Notes: a model not told the origin generated them from the sequence alone. DNA of 64,000 bases from Halosolutus gelatinilyticus (GCF_023028105.1 NZ_CP095491.1:806001-870000); one strand, 5' to 3'. Counted from the stretch's first letter, positions 48,722 through 57,454 are shown. Numbers and translations are program-made.

Positions 48722-48744
48722 ATATCGAATTACACCGATATAAG
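48722..48744 (-). promoter_or_regulatory. TATA box overlapped by an inverted repeat, likely ArsR operator
   Basis: ATATCG (48722-48727) and CGATAT (48736-48741) are inverted with an 8-base spacer. The right arm overlaps CTTATATC on the minus strand, a TATA box for the arsR-arsM operon. A repressor bound here would block TBP. The leader to the ATG at 48654 would be about 55 bases. Confidence 0.5.
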
Positions 48745-48836
48745 TCTATAGGGTAGATAGCCTGATTCCACAGAAGTCGCCACACAACGGAATATCAATA
48801 CGACTCTGGAGAGAAGATAATCGGAAAAATACGATA

Positions 48837-49388
48837 TCAAGGGCGGCGTTCGCCGTACCACTCCGCGAACTTCGCCAGCGCCCGGCCGCGGTGGGAGATC
48901 GCGTTCTTCTCCTCGGTGCTCATCTCGGCCAGCGTCCGTCCGTTGTACTCGAAGATAGGGTCGTACCCGAACCCGCCCTCGCCCCGGGGTGCGACCAGCG
49001 TGCCGGCGACGGCCCCGTCGAACGTCTCGGTCCCGTTCTCGTCCGCGTACGCGAGTACCGTCCGGAACCGGGCGCGACGGTTCTCTTCGCCCTTCGCCAG
49101 TCGCCAGAGCCGATCGACGCCGACCGTGTCCTCGACGTAGGCCGAGTACGGTCCCGGAAAGCCGCCGAGGGCGTCGACGAACAGGCCCGTGTCGTCGACG
49201 ACTACCGGTTCCTCGCCACCGAGCGCGTCGAACGTCTCGTGCGCGCCGCGGGCTGCGATCGCCTCGAGCGAGTCGCTCTGAATCTCCGTGTAGTCGTGGG
49301 CAACCCGCTCGACGGCTTCGATTCCCTCGAAGTACTCGCGTGCTTCCCTGACCTTGCCCTCGTTCCCCGTCACGAATCGGATAGCCAT
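48837..49388 (-). CDS. rdgB: Non-canonical purine NTP pyrophosphatase (RdgB/HAM1)
   Basis: The 183-residue protein has the HAM1 motifs FVTGNEGKVREA (nucleotide base pocket) and DDTGLFVDALGGFPGPYSAY (metal and phosphate site, near residue 68), then GGFGYDPIF and SHRGRALAKF. It hydrolyses ITP, XTP and dITP to monophosphates to keep them out of nucleic acids. The ATG at 49388 is preferred because residues upstream in frame are Pro/Ser-rich. It is divergent from the Gfo/Idh gene. Confidence 0.95.
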   Translation of the reverse strand: MAIRFVTGNEGKVREAREYFEGIEAVERVAHDYTEIQSDSLEAIAARGAHETFDALGGEEPVVVDDTGLFVDALGGFPGPYSAYVEDTVGVDRLWRLAKGEENRRARFRTVLAYADENGTETFDGAVAGTLVAPRGEGGFGYDPIFEYNGRTLAEMSTEEKNAISHRGRALAKFAEWYGERRP

Positions 49389-49559
49389 GTGCGATGGGCT
49401 GGCCGGCGGCGGCAAAGGTGCGTCGGTTGCGCCGCGTCTCCGTCACATTTTCCTCGATCGGTCCGATCCCGTCGGGACTCTGATCCGAGTGCGAACGCAC
49501 CCCCCGTATCGCCGACACCACTCGCAACACTTTCCTTGGTGAACTGATTTACTCGACGT

Positions 49560-50639
49560 ATGAGTAATCCGAACGATCGCGTCAGGCTCGGTGTCGTCGG
49601 ACTGGGATTCATGGGACAGGTACACGCCTCGAACGCCGCGGACTTCGGCCACGAGGTCGTCGCGGGCGCGGATCTCGTGGCCGAGACGCGCAAGGCGTTC
49701 GCGGAGAGCTACGACGCGACCACGTACGAGCAGTTCGAGGCGATGTACGACGCCGAAGACCTCGACGCGATCGCCGTCTCCACGCCGAACGCGTTCCACG
49801 AGGACGCGGTCGTCGCCGCGCTGGAGCGCGGGTACAACGTCCTCTGCGAGAAACCCCTCGCGAACGACCTCGAGAGCGCGGAGCGGATCGCCGCGGCGGC
49901 CGCGGACGCGGACGGCTTCTGCATGGTGAACTTCCACAACCGCCTCTCGACCGCGGCGGAGGCGTTCAAAGACTACCAGCGCGAGGGTCACTTCGGCGAG
50001 ATCACCCACGTCGACGCGAACTACGTCCGACGGCGCGGCATCCCCGGCGTCGGCTCCTGGTTCACCAGCAAGGAACTCGCCGGCGGCGGCGCCGTCGTCG
50101 ATATCGGCGTCCACGCGATCGACTTCGCGCTCTACCTGATGGAGTACCCTTCGGTCGAGGAGGTGTTCGCCGTCACCCGGACCGAGTTCGGCGACCGCGA
50201 GGACTACGTCGACCCCGGCGACTGGTACGCCGAGACCGAGGACGCGGTCTTCGACGTCGAGGACTCCGCGACGGCGATGATCCGCTGCGAAGACGATCGA
50301 ACGATCTCGCTCGAGGTCACGTGGGCCGCCAACCAGCCCGAATCCCAGCGGTTTATCGTCCGCGGCACCGAGGCCGGCGCGGAACTCGACCTCGGCGGCG
50401 AAGAACTCACGATGTACCGCAGCGGCAAACAGGGAACCGACCACAACCTCGACGCCACGCTGACCGAGGGATCGATCGAGCACACCGGCTGGCCGGGAAG
50501 CGACGAGCGGTTCCTCGACGCCGTCGCCGCCGGCGAGCCGCCGACGCTGAACACGGTCGAGCAGGCCCTGACGGTCCAGCGCGTGATCGACGGGATCTAC
50601 CGCGCCGCCGAGACGGGGACGTCGGTCTCGATCGAGTAA
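49560..50639 (+). CDS. Gfo/Idh/MocA-family oxidoreductase
   Basis: The 359-residue NAD(P)-dependent enzyme has the Rossmann motif GVVGLGFMGQVHASNAA (near residue 11), the EKPLANDLESAE motif (near residue 98) with its Lys, and the catalytic-type GGGAVVDIGVHAIDFALYLM (D-x-G-x-H, near residue 177). This family oxidises or reduces sugars and inositols. The substrate is unknown. It is a single gene divergent from rdgB and followed by surE. Confidence 0.93.
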   Translation: MSNPNDRVRLGVVGLGFMGQVHASNAADFGHEVVAGADLVAETRKAFAESYDATTYEQFEAMYDAEDLDAIAVSTPNAFHEDAVVAALERGYNVLCEKPLANDLESAERIAAAAADADGFCMVNFHNRLSTAAEAFKDYQREGHFGEITHVDANYVRRRGIPGVGSWFTSKELAGGGAVVDIGVHAIDFALYLMEYPSVEEVFAVTRTEFGDREDYVDPGDWYAETEDAVFDVEDSATAMIRCEDDRTISLEVTWAANQPESQRFIVRGTEAGAELDLGGEELTMYRSGKQGTDHNLDATLTEGSIEHTGWPGSDERFLDAVAAGEPPTLNTVEQALTVQRVIDGIYRAAETGTSVSIE

Positions 50640-50734
50640 CGGCCGGTCGACGGCCGCGCCGATCGCGCGGGCTCGGGCCGTCAGCTTCTCCGGTACGACT
50701 ACGTTTTACTCGCCGCCGGCCCTGTACCCGATCG

Positions 50735-51571
50735 ATGAGCGAGAGCGATCGGCCCACGATCCTGCTGACCAACGACGACGGTATCGACGCGCCCGGTCTT
50801 CGCGCACTCCACGACGAACTGTCCGAAATCGGGTCGGTCACTGTCGTCGCACCCGCGACGAACCAGAGCGCCGTCGGTCGCTCGCTCACCTACGGCCGGA
50901 CGGCGGGCGACGACGAACCCGCGATCGGCTTCGAAGACGCGCAGTTTACGAGCCCGGTCCCCCACGCCGATCACGAACTCGGCTACGCGGTCGACGGGAC
51001 GCCTTGCGACTGCGTCATCGTCGGCCTCGGCGCGCTCGATCCCGAACCGGACGTCGTCGTCGCCGGCTGCAACCCCGGCGCGAACCTCGGGGCGTACGTC
51101 CTCTCCCGATCGGGGACCGTGAGCGCCGCGATGGAGGCCGCGTTCCTCGGGACGCCGTCGATCGCGGTCTCGATGGACCGGCTCGAATACGAGCCCGAGC
51201 TCGCGCCCGACGCGTTCGACGAACCGGCGACGGTGACGGCCGACCTCGTGGAGTACGCACTCGACACCGACGTCTTCGATCGCGTCGACTACTGCAACGT
51301 CAATACGCCGGCGCCCCACCGGGAGACGACGGGCGTCGAACTCACGCGACCCTCGACGGTCTACGAGATGGACGGCAGTTTCGAGAACGGCGAATTCAGG
51401 CTCCACAACCGGCTCTGGGAGCAGATGGCCGAGGGGTCGATTCCCGACGAACCGGGCACCGATCGACGGGCGATCCTCGAGGGGCGGATCAGCATCTCGC
51501 CGCTGTCGGTCCCGTACCGATCGACGTCCCACGAGTCGCTCGAGCGGTTCGTCGGCGAGTACGACCCCTGA
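50735..51571 (+). CDS. surE: 5'/3'-nucleotidase SurE
   Basis: The 278-residue phosphatase has the SurE N-terminus ILLTNDDGIDAPGLRALHDE, containing the DD metal ligands. The APATNQSAVGRSLTY loop (near residue 47) and AGCNPGANLGAYVLSRSGTV (near residue 110) follow. It dephosphorylates nucleoside monophosphates, with possible roles in stress and stationary phase. The ATG at 50735 lies 25-33 bases after CGTTTTACT, supporting the start. It is 95 bases after the Gfo/Idh gene. Confidence 0.95.
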   Translation: MSESDRPTILLTNDDGIDAPGLRALHDELSEIGSVTVVAPATNQSAVGRSLTYGRTAGDDEPAIGFEDAQFTSPVPHADHELGYAVDGTPCDCVIVGLGALDPEPDVVVAGCNPGANLGAYVLSRSGTVSAAMEAAFLGTPSIAVSMDRLEYEPELAPDAFDEPATVTADLVEYALDTDVFDRVDYCNVNTPAPHRETTGVELTRPSTVYEMDGSFENGEFRLHNRLWEQMAEGSIPDEPGTDRRAILEGRISISPLSVPYRSTSHESLERFVGEYDP

Positions 51572-51640
51572 AACCGTACGGCGACGGCTCTCGGCGGACG
51601 GACGAAACGGCCCGATCGGCGGTGGCCCGCGACCGAAGAA

Positions 51641-51928
51641 TCAGTCGTCACTCTCGTCGTCGACGATCACTTCGACGGGTTCGTCCCGGGTCTCGTCGGC
51701 GGCGCCGCCGGCGCTCTGCTCTTGGTGCCAGAGGAGCGCGCCGGCGACGAGCACGACGACCCACGATCGCCAGTTGGCCAGATTCAGCGTGTAGCCGACG
51801 CCGAAGGGTTTCTCGACGAGCATCCCCTCGCCGGGCTGCCAGTACGACGAGAGCATTCGTCCCAGACTCGGACGTTCGAAGTTGTACGGTACGCCGAGGA
51901 TCTCACCGGAACTCGGTTTGTCTGCCAT
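51641..51928 (-). CDS. DUF5808-type small membrane protein
   Basis: The 95-residue protein has the DUF5808 conserved block (LGVPYNFERPSLGRMLSSYW, GMLVEKPFGVGYTLNLANWR), then one hydrophobic segment (SWVVVLVAGALLWHQ) and an acidic tail. It is probably membrane associated. No function is known for the family. It is convergent with surE, 69 bases away, and no other gene is coupled to it. Confidence 0.8.
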   Translation of the reverse strand: MADKPSSGEILGVPYNFERPSLGRMLSSYWQPGEGMLVEKPFGVGYTLNLANWRSWVVVLVAGALLWHQEQSAGGAADETRDEPVEVIVDDESDD

Positions 51929-51990
51929 GGCCGATCGTACGGCCTCCCCCGATAAGAGTATTGTGTGCTCGTCTCGGTCGCGGAAATTGT

Positions 51991-52182
51991 TCAGTCATCC
52001 ACTCCGTCATCTCCGTCGGTCGCGGGGTCCGTCGCCGCGTCGATCGCCGCTTCGAGGCCCGCGAGGAGCCCCCGTTCCATCGTTTCGATCGCCACGCTCG
52101 GATCTCCCTCGTCGCGAGCGGCGGCTTGCCGGTGGGAGAACGGGATGTGCACGAACCCCGCCGGAAAGTCGCGTTTCCGATC
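51991..52182 (-). pseudogene. C-terminal remnant of pyroglutamyl peptidase (Pcp)
   Basis: Directly after the stop of the Bat-like regulator, the minus strand is open for 63 codons in a different frame and ends at a TGA. The protein reads PAGFVHIPFSHRQAAAR and then PSVAIETMERGLLAGLEAAI. This is the conserved C-terminus of pyrrolidone-carboxylate peptidase, including the catalytic His in GFVHIPF. The first two thirds, with the Glu and Cys of the catalytic triad, are missing, and there is no start codon. It is a truncated gene; deletion or replacement by the neighbouring regulator is likely. Confidence 0.75.
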
Positions 52183-52183
52183 G

Positions 52184-52840
52184 TCACTCGCCGACCAGCG
52201 CCGCGAGCAGCTTCGACTCGCCCTTCTGGAGGTGTTCCGCGGCCGTCGCCCGCCCGCAGTCCAGTTCCCCGGCGAGATCGGCGATCGTCGCCTCTCGGGG
52301 CACGTCGTAGTAGCCGATCGCGAACGCGGTTTCGATCGCCTCCCGCTGGCGGCGGGAGAGGCGACCGATCGCGCTCTCGGGGGCGACCGAGTCGCCGCCG
52401 ACCGCCTCGATCGTCACGCGGACGTCCTCGGGAACGCCGTCGACCGCGGCCTGGATGTCGGCCTGCGTGCCGACGATCGTGAACGTGTTGGTCCCGTCGT
52501 CGTGGCACTCGATCGGCGGCACGGTGAGCAGACTCCCCCGCGTGAAATTCTCGAACAGCGATCGGGCGGCCGCCGAGACTGTTCCTTCGAAAAAACAATG
52601 ACACTCGCGATCCGTGATGGGGAGTATCTCGTACGCATGGACGTTCTCGCGCCGCTCGAGTTCGGCCTCGAACCGTCCGTACTCCCCGCGGAGCCACAGC
52701 AGAAACGCCGTCGGCGGCGTCGCGACGTTCCAATTGACGATCCGCACTCGATCGAGGTACGAGGCGCCGCCCGCGAGGAGTCGATACACCGGCGGCGCGT
52801 AGTCGCCTGCCGGAGCGAGGGTGATGCGTACGCGCTTCAT
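52184..52840 (-). CDS. Bat-type HTH transcription regulator
   Basis: The 218-residue protein has an N-terminal alpha/beta sensor-like domain typical of haloarchaeal Bat (bacterio-opsin activator) proteins and a C-terminal HTH_10 domain (LSRRQREAIETAFAIGYYDV, with the helix-turn-helix TIADLAGELDCGRATAAEHL). It is probably a DNA-binding transcription factor. Two Cys residues (ECHCFF) in the sensor part could respond to redox or metal. Its target genes are unknown. It directly precedes the Pcp remnant. Confidence 0.9.
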   Translation of the reverse strand: MKRVRITLAPAGDYAPPVYRLLAGGASYLDRVRIVNWNVATPPTAFLLWLRGEYGRFEAELERRENVHAYEILPITDRECHCFFEGTVSAAARSLFENFTRGSLLTVPPIECHDDGTNTFTIVGTQADIQAAVDGVPEDVRVTIEAVGGDSVAPESAIGRLSRRQREAIETAFAIGYYDVPREATIADLAGELDCGRATAAEHLQKGESKLLAALVGE

Positions 52841-52937
52841 CGTCCGTGTTCGATCGCTCCGTTCGCCGCGTGCCGTAATAAACCAGGCCGAAATGTTCGG
52901 CGATTCGATTACCGCCGATCGGCCCGATCAGCGGAGT

Positions 52938-53159
52938 ATGAAGCGAAACGTCGGCAGACGCGATCGCATCGTTCGCGGCGTCCTCGGCATCTGGCTGCTC
53001 GTCGTCGGCTACGCGGCGTATCTGGACGACGAGCACGAGCGCGCCGTGATCGCGGGGATCGCCGGATTCGGACTGCTCACCAACGTGGTGCTCGGATTCT
53101 GCGGCGGTAACCTGGTGTTCGGAATCGACACGACGGACGGGTCCTGCTCCGCGGAGTAG
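52938..53159 (+). CDS. DUF2892 (YgaP-like) membrane protein
   Basis: The 73-residue protein has the DUF2892 pattern: VGRRDRIVRGVLGIWLLVVG at the start, then two hydrophobic helices, and the conserved LTNVVLGFCGGNLVFGIDT, which carries a Cys near the membrane face. The family is often linked to rhodanese-type sulfur enzymes, but none is nearby. I chose the ATG at 52938 since the earlier residues are Arg-rich. Its stop directly abuts the Kae1-Bud32 stop, convergently. Confidence 0.88.
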   Translation: MKRNVGRRDRIVRGVLGIWLLVVGYAAYLDDEHERAVIAGIAGFGLLTNVVLGFCGGNLVFGIDTTDGSCSAE

Positions 53160-54794
53160 TCAGGACTCCGCGCCGTCGTCGACGTATCGGCCGCGGCCCT
53201 CGATCTCCCGGAGTCGATCGAGGACTCGCTCCTCGCCGGCGTCGCGGTATCCCTCGCGGACGGCCCGTCGGAGCGGGCCGGGATCGCTCGCGGTCCCGAC
53301 GAGGCTCTGATCGAAGACGTGGAGGTCCATCGCGTAGTCCTCGACGTGGTCGGTGTGGTAGCCGAGACCGAAGTCGATGAGGTACGTTCGCTCCGGACTC
53401 GTGCGAACGTTTCGCGTCGTCGGATCCCCGTGGACGAACCCCGCTCGGTGGAGGTTCGCGAGGTGTCGACCCACGTCCCTCACCCGATCGGCCGACAGCG
53501 ACTCGCGGAGGTCCCGATCGCCGACATACTCGAGTACCAGCCGCGACTCGCGCGAGTCGACGTCCGAGAGCACGGGCGTCGGGACGCCCTCCCGACGGGC
53601 CTGGCTCGTGAGCCGGGCCTCGATCCGCGTCCGTTCGCGGCGCAGTCGATCGTCGAGTTTCGGGTGGCGGTAGGTCTTGACCTCGCGGCGTTTGGTCGCG
53701 CGCCCCGCCTCGGGTGAGAGGTCGACGGTCGCTTCGGCGCCCTGAACGGTTCCGTTCTCCCGACCGATCGCGAGTTCCGGTTCGTCGGTTCTCCAACTCA
53801 CCGGGACCTGATCGGGACGGAAGTTCGGGTCGACCCGGGACTCTTCGATCGGCAGCACGTCGCCGACCTCGTACATCTTGGCGCCGAGGACGGCGATCAT
53901 GCCCGCGTTGTCCCGCAGGAACCGCGCCTCGGGAGCGTGGAAGTCGGCCCCCCGTTGCTCGCACATCTCTTCGAGCATCTCTCTGAGTCGGGCGTTCTGG
54001 GCGACGCCGCCGCCGAGGACGAGTTCGTCGCCGCCGGTCAGCGAGAGCGCCCGCTCCGAGACCTCCGCGAGCATCCCGAAGATCGTCTCCTGCAGCGAAT
54101 AGCATACGTCCTCGACGGGAACGCCGTCGTCGTACCGCTGCTTGGCGGCGCTCATGATCCCCGAGAAGGAGAAGTCCATCCCCTTGACGACGTAGGGCAG
54201 ATCCACGTACTCGCCGTCCGTCGCGGCCTCCTCGACCTTCGGGCCGCCGGGGTGGGACCAGCCGACGTGGCGGGTGAACTTGTCGATCGCGTTGCCGACG
54301 CCGGTGTCCATCGTCTCGCCGAGGACGCGGTAACGGCCGTTCCGATAGGCCAGCAGGTGCGCGTTCGCGCCGCTGGCGTTCAGACAGACCGGCAAGTCGA
54401 ATCCCGACGTGTGCCGGCCGATCTCGAGGTGGGCGACCATGTGGTTGACCCCGACGAGCGGCACGTCGAGCGTCTGGCTTAGCGCCCGCGCGGCGGTGCC
54501 GACCACGCGGAGACAGGGGCCGAGTCCCGGACCGCGGGAGAAGGCGATCGCGTCCACGGGCGGTTCACCCGCAGGCCGATCGCTCGTCTCGCGGGCGTGC
54601 TCGAGCGCCGTCGCGACGACGCGCGGGATCGCGTCGTGCATGTGTTCGGCCGCCTCGCGGGGGTGAATGCCACCGCTTTCAGGCTGGTAGGCGTCGCTCT
54701 CGATGAATACGTCGTCGGTCGCGGAATCGTAGACGGCCGCGCTGGCCGCCCAGGCGGTGCCTTCGATCCCGAGAATTCGAGTGCCGGTGCTCAC
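53160..54794 (-). CDS. Bifunctional Kae1/Bud32 tRNA t6A enzyme and kinase
   Basis: The 544-residue protein fuses two KEOPS subunits. The N-terminal Kae1 half has the ASKHA fold with the metal motif VNHMVAHLE (H-x-x-x-H, near residue 118) and LVLGGGVAQN. The C-terminal Bud32 half has the kinase motifs VHGDPTTRNV and YLIDFGLGYH. Together they make the threonylcarbamoyl modification of ANN-decoding tRNAs. The start codon is GTG (54794). Fusion of the two is typical of euryarchaea. Confidence 0.97.
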   Translation of the reverse strand: MSTGTRILGIEGTAWAASAAVYDSATDDVFIESDAYQPESGGIHPREAAEHMHDAIPRVVATALEHARETSDRPAGEPPVDAIAFSRGPGLGPCLRVVGTAARALSQTLDVPLVGVNHMVAHLEIGRHTSGFDLPVCLNASGANAHLLAYRNGRYRVLGETMDTGVGNAIDKFTRHVGWSHPGGPKVEEAATDGEYVDLPYVVKGMDFSFSGIMSAAKQRYDDGVPVEDVCYSLQETIFGMLAEVSERALSLTGGDELVLGGGVAQNARLREMLEEMCEQRGADFHAPEARFLRDNAGMIAVLGAKMYEVGDVLPIEESRVDPNFRPDQVPVSWRTDEPELAIGRENGTVQGAEATVDLSPEAGRATKRREVKTYRHPKLDDRLRRERTRIEARLTSQARREGVPTPVLSDVDSRESRLVLEYVGDRDLRESLSADRVRDVGRHLANLHRAGFVHGDPTTRNVRTSPERTYLIDFGLGYHTDHVEDYAMDLHVFDQSLVGTASDPGPLRRAVREGYRDAGEERVLDRLREIEGRGRYVDDGAES

Positions 54795-54854
54795 GGCTTG
54801 GTCTTAGATGACCGCTCCGCTCACGGGTCGCTGTGCTCCCCGTTCGCGTTCTCC

Positions 54855-54882
54855 GATGTGCCTCGCTCTCGCTCGGCACATC
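54855..54882. repeat. 8-bp hairpin between Kae1-Bud32 and S27ae genes
   Basis: GATGTGCC (54855-54862) and GGCACATC (54875-54882) form an 8-bp stem with a 12-base loop. It lies between the S27ae stop and the Kae1-Bud32 start on the minus strand. It may mark the end of the ribosomal transcript, although no T-run follows. Confidence 0.35.
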
Positions 54883-54920
54883 GCCTTTCGCTCACGGCTC
54901 ACTTCGTTCACCGGTCGCAT

Positions 54921-54953
54921 CTCCGAGGAATCTCGCTGCGCTCGATCCCTCGC
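54921..54953. repeat. Left arm of a 33-bp inverted repeat flanking S27ae-S24e
   Basis: This 33-base segment is the near-exact inverted counterpart of 55475-55507, with 31 of 33 positions matching when one arm is reverse-complemented. The shared core is ATCTCGCTGCGCTCGAT. The arm ends at the S27ae stop codon. Confidence 0.7.
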
Positions 54954-55087
54954 TATTCCCACTCGGTGTACCCGCACTTCCCGCAGTGCTGGCGATCGCC
55001 GTGGTCGGCGAGGAACGAGTCGCCACAGCGGGGGCACTGCTCGTGCTCGGTGCTGCCGTCGTCGTCGTAGAGCTCGTAGTGCGCCAT
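54953..55087 (-). CDS. rps27ae: 30S ribosomal protein S27ae
   Basis: This 44-residue protein is shown by its zinc finger: two CxxC pairs, [20 protein letters not shown] and then GKCGYTEW. Length and end match the archaeal S27ae family. It lies immediately after the S24e gene, with no base between, in the usual archaeal order. It is part of the small subunit. Confidence 0.95.
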   Translation of the reverse strand: MAHYELYDDDGSTEHEQCPRCGDSFLADHGDRQHCGKCGYTEWE

Positions 55088-55408
55088 TTACGCTTCCTCC
55101 GGCTCGGCTTCCGCCTCGGCTTCTTCGTCGACGCCGATCTTGTTGCGCTCAAGCATGTGGTCCTGTTCGACTTCGCGGGCGTTGTCGGCAGTGTTGTAGA
55201 CCTTCGCGTGGCCGACGGTCTTGCGCATCCCGAACTTGGTGTCGAGCTTGCGGATGACGACCTCGTCGGCGTCCTTGTTCAGCTTCGCGGCGAGGCTGTC
55301 GCGAACCTGCAGCCGGGAGGGCGTCGCGTCCTCGTGGGTCAGTTCGAAGGTAACGTCCGTTCGATGCAACATGGGGTTCTCCTCCTCGGAGATGATGTCG
55401 ACGTCCAT
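55088..55408 (-). CDS. rps24e: 30S ribosomal protein S24e
   Basis: The 106-residue protein has the S24e conserved sequence: EENPMLHRTDVTFELTHEDA, then LAAKLNKDADEVVIRKLDTK and FGMRKTVGHAKVYNTADNAR. The acidic C-terminal tail is typical of halophiles. It is the first gene of the S24e-S27ae pair; its stop and the S27ae start touch. A CCTTTTAGG element lies about 38-46 bases before the ATG. Confidence 0.97.
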   Translation of the reverse strand: MDVDIISEEENPMLHRTDVTFELTHEDATPSRLQVRDSLAAKLNKDADEVVIRKLDTKFGMRKTVGHAKVYNTADNAREVEQDHMLERNKIGVDEEAEAEAEPEEA

Positions 55409-55474
55409 GATATCACTCAGTTACCCTACTATCCCCGTGTAGCGCCTAAAAGGATTTCGAACCCGGGGGCGGTT

Positions 55475-55507
55475 GCGAGGCATCGAGCGCAGCGAGATAC
55501 CTCGGAG
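55475..55507. repeat. Right arm of a 33-bp inverted repeat flanking S27ae-S24e
   Basis: It pairs with 54921-54953 (31 of 33 bases). Similarity weakens but continues a little further into the flanking DNA. It sits upstream of the S24e promoter region, between S24e and the Nudix gene. Confidence 0.7.
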
Positions 55508-55588
55508 AATGCGAACGGCGAAGGGAGCGAACCGCGAGTGGGAAGCGGGCGCTTCGAATCGGTGGCGGATCGAGCACCGTCACCCGTC

Positions 55589-56185
55589 TCACTCGCTTTC
55601 GGGCTGCCAGCGGTCGAACATGCGTCTCGTCTCGGGATGCAACCGATCGGCCGCGGGCGGCTCCGCGAACCAGGCGGCGCCGTTCAACTCGCCGGGTTGT
55701 ATCGCGATCGAGCCGCCCTCGTAGTCGGCTCGGAAGAACGCCCGGAGGACGTGCAGCCGTTCGTCGAAGCCGTCGCAGGTCGCGATCTCGTGGCGCAGGT
55801 ACGCGATCGACCGCGGCGAGCAGTCGATCCCCGTCTCCTCGGCGACCTCCCGGCGAACGGTCTCTTCGAACGATTCGTCGCCCTCTTGCCCGCCGCCGGG
55901 AATACCCCACTTCGAACCCCCGCGACCGACGATCAAGAGGACGCGCTCGCGTTCGGGTCCGTCGACGGTCATCGATTCGGTCAACGGTGGGTGTCGGTCG
56001 GGGGGTCGCCGGACGAGCGCGTACGCGCCGCCGACGTAGCCCTGACGGGATAGCTCCAGCCACTCCGCGAACCGATCGGCGGGCGGTTCGTCGCGGCGCT
56101 CTCGAACCGGCGCGTTTCCGAACCGATCAACCAGGCGATCGCGTCGGCGCTCGATCTCAGCGAGGTTGACGTCCCGACGGGTCAT
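55589..56185 (-). CDS. Nudix hydrolase with N-terminal extension
   Basis: The 198-residue protein has a helical, Arg/Glu-rich N-terminal extension of about 70 residues and then a Nudix domain. The Nudix box is GGGQEGDESFEETVRREVAE followed by ETGI, near residue 100. The rest of the fold (AAWFAEPPAADRL) is present. The substrate cannot be told from sequence. I chose the ATG at 56185 because the residues before it are not conserved in type. It precedes the S24e operon by about 180 bases. Confidence 0.9.
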   Translation of the reverse strand: MTRRDVNLAEIERRRDRLVDRFGNAPVRERRDEPPADRFAEWLELSRQGYVGGAYALVRRPPDRHPPLTESMTVDGPERERVLLIVGRGGSKWGIPGGGQEGDESFEETVRREVAEETGIDCSPRSIAYLRHEIATCDGFDERLHVLRAFFRADYEGGSIAIQPGELNGAAWFAEPPAADRLHPETRRMFDRWQPESE

Positions 56186-56253
56186 ACTGTCGTTCGTCGC
56201 CCCGTACTGGTCAATGTGTTTATCTGTTCGCGAGGCCGGGGCCGATCGTCCCG

Positions 56254-57450
56254 TCAGACGTCGCCGTTGATAGCGTCCGCGACCCGCTGCCGATCGAACA
56301 GCCGCTCGTCCTCGGGAATCTCCGGATACGGTCCGTCGTCGTAGGTCGGCCACTCGCCGAACGCCTCCGGGAACAGCTGTTTGGCCGTCATCTCCAGCTG
56401 GAAGAGGTTCAGAATCGGCCCCTGGTACCGGGCCCCCTGCGCGTAGACGCGATCGTTTCGAACCGCGGTAATCTCCGACGCGACCGGATCGGATTCGAGC
56501 CACGCCCTCGTCTCGGCCATGTCCACGTCCGGGAGCATCCCGCCGAGGTAGAGGAGCACGTCGGGATCGGCCTCGAGCAGTGTCTCGAAGTCGGCGGCCG
56601 ACTCCGATTCGATCGCGCCGTCGAAGGCGTCACGGGGGCCGAGCGGCCGCGTGTGCGCAGTCAGGAATCCGGGATTGTTCAGCGTGTACGTCCAGATCAG
56701 CTCCCTGTCGGCGGAGGTGATCATGACCGCCGTCGGCCGTTCCGATTCCGGCGGGAGACCGGACTCGATCGTCGAGAGCAACTCGCCGCGGACGGCGGCC
56801 AGCGCCTCGTAGCGCTCTTGCTCCCGAAACGCCTCGGCGACGAGTTCGAACTGCTCCCAGAGCCCGTAGTACTCGTAGTCGTCGGCCCACTCCTCGGGCG
56901 GCTCCTGGTGGCGATCGCTGAGCGAGTTGCCGAACCACGGCCCGACGTTGTCGGCGATCTCCTCGACGTCGGCGCGAGACCAGCTGGAAAGCTGCGTGAC
57001 CCACGCCGGATCCGCGAGATGGATGTCGCTGTCGAGTTCGTAGAGCTTCTCCTTGTCTACCTCCCACGAGGAGTAGAGTCCGGACCAGTCGAGCGAGACC
57101 CCCGGAAGCCGCTCGACGAACTGGTTCCACAACCCGTCGTAGTACTCCGGGGCGTGCATAGCATTGATCCCGTCCCCGCGACCGAGCGCAAACGCCATGT
57201 CGGCGTGGTGTGTGAGCCGGGTGAATACGGTCTCCGGCGGCGATTCGAAGGTGACCTCGCCGACCGGAGAGATTTCGGCCGTGTAGCTCCCGTCCTCGTC
57301 GGAGTCGCCGTCCGTTCCGTCGGTCGGTTCCGAACTGGGATCGTCGGCGCCGAGACAGCCGGCGAGCAACCCGCCCCCGACGATCGCACCGCCGTACGCG
57401 ATCGTCTCCCTTCTCGTCGATCCCCCGCGAACCGAGTCGTCTTCGTGCAT
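56254..57450 (-). CDS. Iron-siderophore/cobalamin-type ABC substrate-binding lipoprotein
   Basis: The 398-residue protein has a Tat signal with a lipobox (TRRETIAYGG, RR at residues 13-14; LLAGC, Cys at residue 32), then a Ser/Asp/Gly-rich linker. The body has the periplasmic-binding fold of the FepB/BtuF type (for example ADPDVLLYLGGMLPD). It should capture a metal chelate outside the cell for an ABC importer, but no permease or ATPase gene adjoins. Two iron-box palindromes lie directly upstream, so iron control is likely. Confidence 0.87.
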   Translation of the reverse strand: MHEDDSVRGGSTRRETIAYGGAIVGGGLLAGCLGADDPSSEPTDGTDGDSDEDGSYTAEISPVGEVTFESPPETVFTRLTHHADMAFALGRGDGINAMHAPEYYDGLWNQFVERLPGVSLDWSGLYSSWEVDKEKLYELDSDIHLADPAWVTQLSSWSRADVEEIADNVGPWFGNSLSDRHQEPPEEWADDYEYYGLWEQFELVAEAFREQERYEALAAVRGELLSTIESGLPPESERPTAVMITSADRELIWTYTLNNPGFLTAHTRPLGPRDAFDGAIESESAADFETLLEADPDVLLYLGGMLPDVDMAETRAWLESDPVASEITAVRNDRVYAQGARYQGPILNLFQLEMTAKQLFPEAFGEWPTYDDGPYPEIPEDERLFDRQRVADAINGDV

Positions 57451-57454
57451 GGAT

